From positions 1 to 35,232 of the forward strand of contig JAADGV010000023.1 in assembly GCA_013152205.1 (NCBI GenBank): a stretch of 35,232 nucleotides of DNA. The letters run 5' to 3'. Positions 1 to 7,732 of the stretch are shown piece after piece. Made by a program: the position numbers and the translations under genes. Numbering within the stretch: position 1 is the first letter of the stretch; every line of letters begins with the position of its first letter. The notes below the pieces were generated by a model. That model saw only the letters and a program-made list of their open reading frames with translations. It did no database searches and was not told where the DNA came from. Source of the stretch: Planctomycetota bacterium. GTDB lineage: Bacteria > Planctomycetota > Planctomycetia > Pirellulales > Lacipirellulaceae.

Positions 1-883
1 ATTGTTGACCGACAAGTTTATCCAGCGAAGCGGCAGTCTGCGATTCGACGGTCTCAGCATCAAGCACCCAAACTACCAAGTCTGCCTCAGCAAGTTGATC
101 GTGTGCTAGTGCTATTCCGGCGCTTTCCAGCTCATCAGACGTCGGATGCAAGCCCGCCGTGTCGCTCAATTTCACCGGCCACCCTTCGATCGCGGTCGAG
201 GCCGACACCACGTCACGAGTCGTTCCGGGCTGATCGAAAACAATCGCCCGCTGATAACCGACGAGGGCATTTATCAAACTGCTCTTACCAACATTGGGCA
301 ACCCGGCAATCACCACTCGCCAAGGCTGAGTCAAATGTTGACCTAGCTCTGCATAGCGAAGCAAACCGCAAAGCTTTTCACGGCCATTGTCTACGGCCCC
401 ACTGCTTAGCACTTGCCTGATTGCAGTCACTTCGCGACGAAGTGCCCCATGATATTGGTCGAGCAAAATCGTCGCCGTTCGTAGCGTGCTCGCGTCGGCC
501 AATGCCGCATGTGCCTCGCAGACTAACAGGTCCTCTGTCTGGTCGGCCAACCAACGCCGCCAATCCGTTGGTTCACAACCTGCCGCGGTTAGGTGAGCGA
601 CCACCTGAGCAATCGAGGCCGATCCCCCGTGGCAATGCACTTCCACCGTGCTAGGGTCGCGTCGACAGACCACCAAATCTTCGCCGATCCCCTCGCCCCA
701 TTGCCCGTAAACAATCCGGCCAAGCAACTGCTGATGCAACGGTCGCCCATTGGCCGCTCGAAAATGCTGGTCAACCGCCGAAACTGCTTTGGGCCCGACA
801 ACCACTACCACCGCGATCGCACTGCGACCCTCTGCGGTAAGAACCGTCACCGAAGTCGCCCTCCGAGCAGCTTCGGTGCTCAC
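1..883 (-). CDS. MnmE/TrmE-like GTPase, C-terminal part beyond the window
   Basis: This is the first 294 codons of a GTPase resembling MnmE, the enzyme that with MnmG modifies the wobble uridine of tRNAs. The N-terminal part (about residues 10-105) has MnmE-like stretches such as EGRSAIAVV and VEVHCHGG. A helical segment follows, then a G domain with G1 motif GLPNVGKSS (about 194-202), TTRD (221-224) and DTAG (241-244). The NKxD motif and the C-terminal cysteine box would lie off the left edge. The start is a GTG overlapping the coaX stop by 4 nt (GTGA), which implies translational coupling. The G1 motif comes about 30 residues earlier than in E. coli MnmE, and the usual FLNGKLDLTQAEAV helix is barely recognisable. 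It may therefore be a divergent MnmE or a paralogue. Confidence 0.8.
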   Translation of the reverse strand, partial: MSTEAARRATSVTVLTAEGRSAIAVVVVVGPKAVSAVDQHFRAANGRPLHQQLLGRIVYGQWGEGIGEDLVVCRRDPSTVEVHCHGGSASIAQVVAHLTAAGCEPTDWRRWLADQTEDLLVCEAHAALADASTLRTATILLDQYHGALRREVTAIRQVLSSGAVDNGREKLCGLLRYAELGQHLTQPWRVVIAGLPNVGKSSLINALVGYQRAIVFDQPGTTRDVVSASTAIEGWPVKLSDTAGLHPTSDELESAGIALAHDQLAEADLVVWVLDAETVESQTAASLDKLVGQQ

Positions 884-1734
884 GACAATTCCTCAGCCGC
901 CAACCGGATGCCTGAGAGCACCATGTGCGGAACATGCCGAGCCGGCCCCTCTTCGTTCCTCAGATTCGGAGCGATCAATCGAGCGTCTCCCCCGGTAACG
1001 AACAAATGCGGGGTTCGATCTAAATCTTGGCTCATACGGCGAACGAGTTCAGAAACAGCCCCCACTGCCCCCCAATACAGACCCGAAGCGATCGCTTCGT
1101 GCGTCGACTTGCCAACCGCGGCGACCAGAGCATCAAAAGTGCTTGGCGACAAACGCGGCAAAGTCGACGTACTCTCGTGCAGCACTCTCGCAGACATTGT
1201 GATGCCGGGCAAAATGGCACCACCCGCGAAGGCTCCTTCGTCGGTGACTAAATCAACCGTATTTGCAGTCCCCAAATCGACGACAATCGCCGCTCGACCC
1301 GTTTTTCGTAAACGATTGGCAGCTACCGCATTGAGCAATCGATCGATGCCTACATTTTGAGGTTGCGCGACCTGCACTTCAATCGACAAGTCCACACTCG
1401 TCAATTGGCGGGGCTGTGGATAGCCCTTTTTGCTAAGAGCCTCCTCGACACGGGCCGTTGCCTCAGCATGAACAGAAGTCAAAAAAATGCGTGGCTCCTC
1501 GATGCCAAGTTGCTCAAGCCCGTCGCCTATCTGGCTGCAAAAACTCTCGGGCGACACCCCAGCATGAGAAACGGTGAGCGACTCTTCGGGCTCTCGCAAC
1601 TTCGGTGCTGCAATCGGCAGTTGGCTCGGCTTGATTTCCGAAGTGCAAGCAGCCAGCAAGGGATACCAACCAAACTTCACGCGACTACTGCCCACATCGA
1701 TCGCTAACAAACCTTGCCTCGCGGGCTCGCTCAT
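880..1734 (-). CDS. coaX: type III pantothenate kinase (CoaX)
   Basis: It phosphorylates pantothenate with ATP, the first step of coenzyme A synthesis, in the cytosol. The 284-residue length is slightly above the family norm. Three hallmark regions are visible: the N-terminal phosphate-binding DVGSSRVKFG (about 14-23), GIDRLLNAVAA, and the second ASKHA phosphate loop VVDLGTANTVDLV followed by GGAILPGITMSARVL. The ATG overlaps the obg stop codon by 4 nt, and its own TGA overlaps the start of the following GTPase gene, so the three genes are read as one unit. Type III kinases typically need a monovalent cation and are not inhibited by CoA; that is family knowledge, not visible here. Confidence 0.93.
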   Translation of the reverse strand: MSEPARQGLLAIDVGSSRVKFGWYPLLAACTSEIKPSQLPIAAPKLREPEESLTVSHAGVSPESFCSQIGDGLEQLGIEEPRIFLTSVHAEATARVEEALSKKGYPQPRQLTSVDLSIEVQVAQPQNVGIDRLLNAVAANRLRKTGRAAIVVDLGTANTVDLVTDEGAFAGGAILPGITMSARVLHESTSTLPRLSPSTFDALVAAVGKSTHEAIASGLYWGAVGAVSELVRRMSQDLDRTPHLFVTGGDARLIAPNLRNEEGPARHVPHMVLSGIRLAAEELS

Positions 1735-2732
1735 GACGATTTTCGCCCTTCGGCAAGCAGAGCATAAGATTGATAAATCAGATCGTTCAGCCCCTGACCT
1801 GTCACAGACGAGAACAACAGCACCTCTCGCCCCGTCGCTTCGGCCAGTTGCTGGCGCACCTCCTCTGCCCCAGGCAACTCCGCTTTGCTAACGGCAATAA
1901 GCTCGGGCCGACTCGCTAGGTCGATGTCGTACTTCTCGACTTCCCCGCGAATTGCGAGGTAGTTTTCCAAAGGATCGGTCTCGTCCATCGGCATGGGCTC
2001 GACCAGATGAATAAGCACTCGGGTGCGCTCAACATGCCGAAGAAATTCGTGACCCAGGCCAGCGCCTGCATGGGCACCTTCGATCAATCCCGGAATATCG
2101 GCAATCACCATCGAACGATCGATATCAACCTGCACGATTCCCAGGTTCGGAATCTTTGTGGTAAACGGATAGTCGGCAATCTCGGGTCGGGCACGCGAGA
2201 CTCGGCTCAAAAGCGTGCTCTTGCCCGCGTTGGGTTTCCCAAGCAGCCCCACGTCGGCAATCACTTTTAGCTCAAAAGTAAGTTGACGCCGCTCCGCTTT
2301 GCCACCACGCGTATATTCACGCGGGGCCTGATTCGTAGACGACTTAAATCGCGTGTTGCCTTTACCGCCACGCCCTCCTTGGGCCGCAATCACGCTATCG
2401 CCAGCTTCGGCAAGATCTTTCAACGCAAAGCCGCCCTTGGCATCAATCACAATCGTCCCCGGAGGCACCCGAATGGTAAGGTCTTGGGCGTTGGCCCCGT
2501 GCCGATTGCTGCCGCTGCCGGGAGTCCCCGACTTCGCCCGCCAGTGTTTGCGATGTATGAGCGAAGCAAGGCTATCAACGCCCTGCTCGGCAACCACAAT
2601 CACACTACCTCCATTGCCTCCATCGCCCCCATCAGGCCCGCCACGCGGCACATACTTCTCGCGCCGAAAACTAGCGCAGCCATCGCCCCCTTTACCGGCA
2701 GCAACTTCAACGGTCACTCGATCAATAAACAT
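1731..2732 (-). CDS. obg: Obg family GTPase (ObgE/CgtA)
   Basis: This is the large-subunit ribosome assembly and stress GTPase Obg. At 333 residues it has the glycine-rich Obg fold (1-160, with GGDGGNGGSVIVVA and GGRGGKGN), then the G domain with GLLGKPNAGKST, DYPFTT and DIPGLIEGAHAGAGLGHEFLRH. The variable C-terminal extension of many Obg proteins is absent. It is the promoter-proximal gene of obg-coaX-GTPase. rpmA lies upstream, as in many bacteria, but a strong terminator at 2873-2901 and an inverted-repeat element separate them, so obg probably has its own promoter. A weak purine-rich ribosome site precedes ATG 2732. Confidence 0.96.
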   Translation of the reverse strand: MFIDRVTVEVAAGKGGDGCASFRREKYVPRGGPDGGDGGNGGSVIVVAEQGVDSLASLIHRKHWRAKSGTPGSGSNRHGANAQDLTIRVPPGTIVIDAKGGFALKDLAEAGDSVIAAQGGRGGKGNTRFKSSTNQAPREYTRGGKAERRQLTFELKVIADVGLLGKPNAGKSTLLSRVSRARPEIADYPFTTKIPNLGIVQVDIDRSMVIADIPGLIEGAHAGAGLGHEFLRHVERTRVLIHLVEPMPMDETDPLENYLAIRGEVEKYDIDLASRPELIAVSKAELPGAEEVRQQLAEATGREVLLFSSVTGQGLNDLIYQSYALLAEGRKSS

Positions 2733-2765
2733 AAAACCTACGGACTAATTAGCTGGTAATTGGGA

Positions 2766-2837
2766 TCTCGCAGAGACACGGAGACAGTAGAGCTACAATA
2801 TTCCGGTTTTCTCTGCTGTCTCTGCGCCTCTGCGAGA
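2766..2837. repeat. inverted-repeat element between rpmA and obg (GCAGAGACACGGAG family)
   Basis: Two 22-nt arms (2766-2787 and 2816-2837) are reverse complements at 19 of 22 positions and enclose a 28-nt loop. The core CGCAGAGACACGGAG resembles the arms of the element at 10098-10258. The element lies between the rpmA terminator and the obg start, so it would be in or near the obg promoter or leader. It looks like a palindromic intergenic repeat rather than part of a gene. Confidence 0.75.
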
Positions 2838-2872
2838 CAATCCTTTTTCGTACTTTTCTTTGCGACATCAAC

Positions 2873-2901
2873 AAAAAAGGGATGCGCTCACGGCGCATCC
2901 C
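2873..2901 (-). terminator. Rho-independent terminator of rpmA
   Basis: A perfect 9-bp stem, GGGATGCGC with GCGCATCCC (2879-2887 and 2893-2901), closes a 5-nt loop. On the minus strand it is followed at once by six T residues. It begins 30 nt past the rpmA stop codon, so it ends rpmA transcription before obg. Confidence 0.92.
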
Positions 2902-2930
2902 CTGCTTGGATCGTAGACTTCGTTCAGCTA

Positions 2931-3179
2931 CTAGGCGGCCGGCATCACGTTGACACGGCGCCCTTTGCGGTCAAACATCACTTGACCATCAACCAACGCA
3001 AACAACGTATAGTCCTTGCCCTGGCCAACACCGGAGCCGGGATGAAACTTGTTGCCTACCTGACGAATCAGGATATTGCCAGAGATAACTTTCTCGCCGC
3101 CAAATTTCTTGACGCCTCGACGCTGGGCATTCGAATCGCGGCCATTGCGGCTCGAACCTTGTCCTTTTTTATGTGACAT
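2931..3179 (-). CDS. rpmA: 50S ribosomal protein L27
   Basis: L27 is a large-subunit protein near the peptidyl-transferase centre. The 82-residue product begins [16 protein letters not shown] and has the conserved GNILIRQVG and [17 protein letters not shown] stretches, so it is full length. There is no Firmicutes-type cleavable N-terminal extension. The usual upstream partner rplU (L21) is missing here; the upstream gene is an unrelated exported protein. A strong terminator lies 30 nt downstream, so the gene is probably transcribed as a short unit. Confidence 0.97.
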   Translation of the reverse strand: MSHKKGQGSSRNGRDSNAQRRGVKKFGGEKVISGNILIRQVGNKFHPGSGVGQGKDYTLFALVDGQVMFDRKGRRVNVMPAA

Positions 3180-3269
3180 AACTTAAAGCAGGGGGCTGGA
3201 GTTAGCAGGATTGGGGGACAGACAATGTATCGGCCCAATGAGCCTAGCGTCCCCAGTAGCCCGTCGATT

Positions 3270-4265
3270 CTACCGATAAATCCAGCGGTAGGCAACGCCT
3301 TCGCTGGTACCGTAGTTTTCGCCTGCTCCGGGGGCGGCCCCATAGCGGATTTCCCGCTCATTTTCGGCCAATGTGTCGCCCGGACGCCAAAAATTCAGCT
3401 GCAGCAGCTTCCGCTGGAATTTCCGCCCCTTCCCTGGCGGATCGCCCAATTGATACTGATCCGGCGAATCTTGCCATTCATAGGCGTTGTTCAAGCCACC
3501 CACAAATACCGAGAAAAAATCGATCTGAGGATCGACATCTTCCCAGGTCGCCACCCCCCACAGTCCGCTCGTGGCTCGACCCGTTTCTAGCTTCAAAAGC
3601 TGTTCCGAAATTTCGACGCTGTTAAGCAACTTGCCCCCAGGAAACTCACGCCGTTGGATGGCGGGCAACGCTGCGGGAATAATTCGGTCGAGATACGATT
3701 TACGAACCCGCCCGCCAGCACGATCTCGATCTTGGCTGGTTAAGACAAATTGGGGGACGAACCGTAGTTGGTCGGCCGGCTTCTCGATGGTTGTAAAGGT
3801 GCCGTCTTCCTGCTCCTGTGGTGACAATCCTGCCCCGGTGTTGCGAACACGGTAAACCAGATACCAAATCAATTTCCGCCGCATCTTGCCCGAAGGCTGC
3901 GGAATATCTACGTGCAACATTCGTAGCGGCTTAAACGCCAGTTCCAAGCACCATACATCGTGCCGAAAACCAACGTCTTTGGCTATCTCGTAGAGAGTGC
4001 GGCTCTTGGTCGTCGAATTGGGGGCACGCTCAAGCTTAGCGTTCGCCCGCAGTTCGATGATGTCGTGGACCTGCAACAGATCTTCCCGATTCACTTCCGG
4101 GGCAATCGTCGTCAAAACACCGGGGGCAAACCGCTGGGCACCCTGATCCTGTTCGTCCTGAGCGGTAGCTAAAGAGCCGGCCAATAGCCCGTATATCAAT
4201 AGCCCACACAAACCGGCAGCTCGTGGGCTGAAAGAAACCAGGGGCCGATACAAATCGCGGCGCAT
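3270..4265 (-). CDS. exported protein of unknown function
   Basis: I do not recognise this 331-residue protein. ATG 4265 was chosen because it begins a typical signal peptide: MRRDLYR, a hydrophobic stretch around GLCGLLIYGLLAG, then an Ala-rich site ending ATAQ-DEQ near residue 36. A reading frame open to 4556 would place this signal internally. The mature part has no transmembrane segment and is rich in W, Y and charged residues (VWCLELAFKPLRM, LIWYLVYRVRNTGAG, WEDVDPQIDFFSVFVGGL). The phrases YLVYRVRNTG and FSVFVGGLNNAYEW recall planctomycete-specific secreted families, but no enzyme motif is visible. It lies upstream of rpmA on the same strand. Confidence 0.8.
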   Translation of the reverse strand: MRRDLYRPLVSFSPRAAGLCGLLIYGLLAGSLATAQDEQDQGAQRFAPGVLTTIAPEVNREDLLQVHDIIELRANAKLERAPNSTTKSRTLYEIAKDVGFRHDVWCLELAFKPLRMLHVDIPQPSGKMRRKLIWYLVYRVRNTGAGLSPQEQEDGTFTTIEKPADQLRFVPQFVLTSQDRDRAGGRVRKSYLDRIIPAALPAIQRREFPGGKLLNSVEISEQLLKLETGRATSGLWGVATWEDVDPQIDFFSVFVGGLNNAYEWQDSPDQYQLGDPPGKGRKFQRKLLQLNFWRPGDTLAENEREIRYGAAPGAGENYGTSEGVAYRWIYR

Positions 4266-4606
4266 AACACGTCTCAGAGGGTCGTTGGGCGGGCAGTAGA
4301 AAATAGAAGTTCCGTCCCTCCAGTATAAATACCAGAGAAGGAAGCGGCAAACACTACTGCTCGGCTTTCCACAAGAATTGCAAAGTCGCAGTTTCTGTTC
4401 TAGCCGCGAGCGGAAGCCGCGGTCGAGCCTGAAAAAACCGCAGCTAGCGCCAAAACGGCTACCCCCCGAAGGCCGAAAACCGTCACAACCCGAAATCAAG
4501 GCCTTGAACCCCGCCCCAAAGAAAACACGCCGGCCCCGCACACTAGCTGGGGGCATACAGCGTGCGGGACAACGGCGATAGTCAGTCGATTAGCTTACAG
4601 GACGGT
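4266..4606. other. 341-bp intergenic region
   Basis: This gap lies between two minus-strand genes. It contains one copy of a dispersed hairpin repeat (4377-4460, listed separately). It also holds a 7-bp inverted repeat CCCGCAC/GTGCGGG (4535-4541 and 4562-4568) about 40 nt beyond the EF-hand gene stop. On the minus strand that repeat is followed by a short T-rich stretch and might be a weak terminator. No credible coding region was found. Confidence 0.5.
4377..4460. repeat. dispersed hairpin repeat, copy A (partner at 27964-28063)
   Basis: This stretch aligns with 27964-28063: both begin ATTGCAAA, then a GCAG block, then GCGGAAGCCGC and GAGCCTG in the same order and spacing. The central hairpin here is CCGCG/CGCGG around AGCGGAAGC. 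The partner has CTGCG/CGCAG at the same place, a compensatory C-G to T-A change, which supports a conserved stem. Confidence 0.7.
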
Positions 4607-5269
4607 TCACTCCGTCTCGATCGGCGGACCAGGACCCCTGCGTGGCGGGCCCGGCCTGTCGCCCTTAGGGCCCTTGCCTTCGCGACGTCCAAACCGCTTG
4701 CGCATTTCTCGCATCGCTTCGGCGAGATCTCCGAATTCTTCCCGACTCAATTGGCCGTCCCCATCCTTGTCGAAACGGTCAAATACCTTGTTGGGATCCG
4801 GCATACGATGCCCTTCGGATGGACCTCCCCGATCTCGAGCACCAGGCCGATCCCCAGGGTTCCGCAGTGGCGGAGGCCCCAAGCGATCACCATCACGCGG
4901 GCCACCTTTACCAGCCCCCTTACCCCCTTTGCCTTGGCCTCGGCGAGCATGATGCTTACGCATCGCCTTGCTTAGCTCCATAAACTCTTCAAGGCTCAAT
5001 TGGCCATCTTTGTTCTCGTCAAACTTCTTAAAAAGCTCTTCCGGCTTGGGTGGACCGTGCCCATCACGCTTTCCTCGCGACCCCTTATTACCACCTTTGC
5101 CACGCCGCCCTTTTCCCTTTTTGTCGCTCTTGTTCTCCACAGCGGCATCTGCCGTCCCAGCTTCCGCCTGAGTTGCCTCGGCGCTTTGCTCGCCGCCTTC
5201 ATCAGCCAACGCTGTTCCCGCCATCCCTGCCGACAGCACTAAAGCCAAACTCGCAATGAAATAGCGCAT
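4607..5269 (-). CDS. secreted EF-hand calcium-binding protein
   Basis: The product is a 220-residue exported protein with two EF-hand loops. ATG 5269 begins a clear signal peptide (MRYFIASLALVLSAGMAGTALA, written here in parts: MRYFIASLALV then LSAGMAGTALA, cut near residue 22). It is preceded by GAGGGTTGG as a possible ribosome site. The Ca2+ loops are DENKDGQLSLEE and DKDGDGQLSREE, each with acidic residues at positions 1, 3, 5 and 12. Between and after them are Gly/Lys/Arg/Pro-rich, low-complexity linkers. Such proteins are common in planctomycetes; a specific role cannot be read from the sequence. It is divergent from the antiporter gene, with a 200-bp gap. Confidence 0.87.
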   Translation of the reverse strand: MRYFIASLALVLSAGMAGTALADEGGEQSAEATQAEAGTADAAVENKSDKKGKGRRGKGGNKGSRGKRDGHGPPKPEELFKKFDENKDGQLSLEEFMELSKAMRKHHARRGQGKGGKGAGKGGPRDGDRLGPPPLRNPGDRPGARDRGGPSEGHRMPDPNKVFDRFDKDGDGQLSREEFGDLAEAMREMRKRFGRREGKGPKGDRPGPPRRGPGPPIETE

Positions 5270-5469
5270 TTCCAACCCTCTCGTTAGAGTGTGATTTGAA
5301 GCCCTCAGGGGAGCCACCTCCCCCGTAACTAGTAAAACTCCGGCATCAACCACAAGTTTCGTGAGATCCATGAAAATCCATTACCTCGAAAGCAACACGA
5401 TTGCTATCGCTTACCCGTCCGGTTCGCCTAAAATAACCGACTTCCCATCCCTCGAACCTGGTTCCCAAC

Positions 5470-7284
5470 ATGTCCGATTATCCCCTCTATATCGCTGGAA
5501 TCTTGGCCCTGGGCATCGCCGCCCAGTGGGTAGCCTGGCGGTTTCGGCTGCCCGCCATCGTGCTGTTGCTGCTATTTGGCGTAGTACTGGGGAAAATCTC
5601 CGGCAACGAGCCAAGCACCAATCAGGACATGTTTTTCGCCCTCGTCTCGCTGGCTGTCGGCATCATCTTGTTCGAAGGGGGCCTGAGTCTCGACTTCCGC
5701 GAAATCAAAGAAACCCGCGGCGCAGTCTTTCGGCTGGTCAGCTTGGGGCTAGCAATCACTTGGCTACTAACCGCTTGGTTTGCCTATCAGGTTGCCGGTT
5801 TTTCTCCGAAAATCGCCATCCTGCTCGGCGGGCTACTCACCGTCAGCGGCCCCACGGTTATCCTCCCGCTACTGCGGCATGTTCAGCCAACACGCCGCAT
5901 TGGCTCGCTTGCCAAATGGGAAGGCATCGTGAACGACCCCATCGGTGCCGTACTTGCCGCGCTGTTCTTCGAACTGATTTTGCACCAGACACAAGGAAGC
6001 ATTGCCGCCGAGTCGCTTTTCAGCCTCGGGAAAACCCTGGTTTTTAGTGTCGCACTGAGCGGCCTGAGCGCCCTCGCCCTCCTACAAATGCTCCGTCGCT
6101 ACCTGATTCCCGACTACCTACAGAACCCCGCCATCCTTGCATTTGTCACCCTGCTATATGCCTTCTCCAATTACTTGCAAGCAGAATCTGGTCTCGTCAC
6201 GGTAACCCTCTTAGGAATCATGCTGGCCAACCAGCGTACCGTGGCAATCCGCCATGTGGTCGAGTTCAAAGAAAACCTGCGTGTCCTGATCATCTCAACA
6301 CTGTTCATCGTCCTAGCATCGAAACTGACCCTCGACATGGCAGCCCTCCAGATGCTCGGGTGGCGCAGTGTTGCCTTTGTTGCCCTGCTGATCTTGGTGG
6401 TTCGCCCAATCTCGGTTTTCGTCGCCACGTTTGGCAGCGGGCTAAGCTGGCAAGAACGCGCTTTCCTGGCTTGGATCCATCCCCGAGGAATTGTCGCCGC
6501 AGCCATCAGTTCGCTGTTTGCGCTCGCGCTGAAAGACGCCAATCCCGAGCTGGCCGAAGAGGCCGATCGGTTCGTACTCGTCACCTTCTTAGTGATCGTC
6601 GGAACCGTCACCGTTTACGGCTTATCGCTGGCCCCACTAGCCCGCTGGCTACGCCTATCTGGCGAGAACCCCCAGGGAATCCTATTCGCCGGAGCTTCGC
6701 CAGCCGTACGCGAAATCGCGACCGCAATCGCCGACGAAGGATTCCCAGTCCTGTTGGTCGACACCAACCCCGGCAACAACTCTGCCGCCCGAATGGCCGG
6801 CCTTCCCGTCTCCTATGCCAGCATCGGCAGCGAGTTTGTCCAAGAAGAAATCGACCTAGGCGGCATCGGTCGACTACTCGCCATGACCCCCAACGACGAA
6901 GTAAACACGTTAGCCGCAATGGGCTTCGCCGAACGATTTGGCCGATCCGAGGTCTACCAAGTCGCCACCATCGAATCGTCCAGCGACCGAACCGAAAACG
7001 TGGGAGCCTACCACGGCGGCCGCAACCTGTTCGATCGGCCCACCACGGCCAAACAGCTAGAAGACCGTTTCGCAGCCGGTGCCCAAGTAAAGAAAACCCT
7101 GCTGAGCGAGGATTTCACCTACGAAGATTTCCAAGCCCGCTATGGCGACACGGCACTAGCCCTGTTCTGCATCGACGAGGCCAAAAAGCTAATCGTCGCC
7201 ACCGACGAAAAAGAGATGCAACCCCGCCCCGGCCAAAAGCTCATCGCCCTGGTGGATGAATCAAACGACCCCGACAGCCACTAG
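5470..7284 (+). CDS. CPA1-family cation/proton antiporter with TrkA-N-like domain
   Basis: This 604-residue inner-membrane protein resembles Na+(K+)/H+ exchangers of the CPA1 (NhaP-like) group. About 12 hydrophobic helices fill residues 5-390. Family marks are FEGGLSLDF (68-76), TVSGPTVILPLLR, and EGIVNDPIGAV (151-161), whose Asn-Asp pair matches the ion-binding site of CPA1 exchangers. Residues about 400-510 resemble a RCK/TrkA-N nucleotide-binding fold (GILFAGASPAVREIA ... PVLLVDTNP ... LLAMTPNDEVN), with the glycine motif degenerate. Cytoplasmic domains of this type usually gate transport in response to nucleotides; that is inferred. The gene is transcribed alone, divergently from the EF-hand gene. 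Confidence 0.92.
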   Translation: MSDYPLYIAGILALGIAAQWVAWRFRLPAIVLLLLFGVVLGKISGNEPSTNQDMFFALVSLAVGIILFEGGLSLDFREIKETRGAVFRLVSLGLAITWLLTAWFAYQVAGFSPKIAILLGGLLTVSGPTVILPLLRHVQPTRRIGSLAKWEGIVNDPIGAVLAALFFELILHQTQGSIAAESLFSLGKTLVFSVALSGLSALALLQMLRRYLIPDYLQNPAILAFVTLLYAFSNYLQAESGLVTVTLLGIMLANQRTVAIRHVVEFKENLRVLIISTLFIVLASKLTLDMAALQMLGWRSVAFVALLILVVRPISVFVATFGSGLSWQERAFLAWIHPRGIVAAAISSLFALALKDANPELAEEADRFVLVTFLVIVGTVTVYGLSLAPLARWLRLSGENPQGILFAGASPAVREIATAIADEGFPVLLVDTNPGNNSAARMAGLPVSYASIGSEFVQEEIDLGGIGRLLAMTPNDEVNTLAAMGFAERFGRSEVYQVATIESSSDRTENVGAYHGGRNLFDRPTTAKQLEDRFAAGAQVKKTLLSEDFTYEDFQARYGDTALALFCIDEAKKLIVATDEKEMQPRPGQKLIALVDESNDPDSH

Positions 7285-7333
7285 CCCAACGAAACAATAA
7301 ACCGGCCCTCGTCGTTGGAATGAATGTCTGCGA

Positions 7334-7546
7334 TCACTCGACTGCTGCGGGTGACTCACCACCAGAAAACGCATCGCCGACAGTTCGACACGCATTGCTT
7401 TGTTCCGCCTTCGTTCCGGGGTCAACGATCCGTCCGGCGGCCTGCGGTCGACGTTCGTTGATCTTCGCAATCAAACACCGGATATCGTGACCCGCTGCCT
7501 TGGACATTGCCGTCCGAACCCGTCGCACTTCGCTGTAGCTATCCAT
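7334..7546 (-). CDS. small conserved-looking protein of 70 residues, function unknown
   Basis: A 70-codon frame begins at ATG 7546 directly behind a near-perfect ribosome site, GGAGGAG, 6 nt upstream. This is strong support that it is translated. The product (MDSYSEVRRVRTAMSKAAGHDI...) is hydrophilic, has a helical basic N-terminal half, and has no transmembrane segment or signal peptide. It ends with a Gly/Ser/Ala-rich tail. I do not recognise a family. It lies downstream of fba on the same strand but beyond the fba terminator, so it probably has its own promoter within 7547-7671. It converges on the antiporter gene. Confidence 0.65.
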   Translation of the reverse strand: MDSYSEVRRVRTAMSKAAGHDIRCLIAKINERRPQAAGRIVDPGTKAEQSNACRTVGDAFSGGESPAAVE

Positions 7547-7671
7547 TGGTTGTCTCCTCCGCGAGAAGCTCAAGTGGTGTTACCAACGCGGGATTGCCCA
7601 GCCCAAGTATACCATTGACACGGCGGATGTGTCCAAATTTGTTTGCGTTGGCAATATGCCAACCGCGCAGC

Positions 7672-7702
7672 AAAAAAGCCGGCGGAAAAACCTCCGCCGG
7701 CT
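7672..7702 (-). terminator. Rho-independent terminator of fba
   Basis: A perfect 10-bp stem AGCCGGCGGA/TCCGCCGGCT (7677-7686 and 7693-7702) has a 6-nt loop. On the minus strand it runs into a tract of six T residues, about 30 nt after the aldolase stop codon. Confidence 0.94.
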
Positions 7703-7732
7703 CATAGAACTCTAAATCCAAAGGCCGCCAGA

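Noticed and set aside
593..1360. 255-codon plus-strand frame
   Set aside because: Antisense to coaX and the MnmE-like GTPase, which both have conserved motifs.
5308..5323. GGGGAG-CCAC-CTCCCC hairpin in the EF-hand gene leader
   Set aside because: Perfect but only 6 bp in GC-rich DNA, with no T-tract or conserved partner; too weak to call.
7286..7318. CCAACGA/TCGTTGG inverted repeat after the antiporter gene
   Set aside because: A 7-bp stem with a 19-nt loop and no T-tract; not a convincing terminator.
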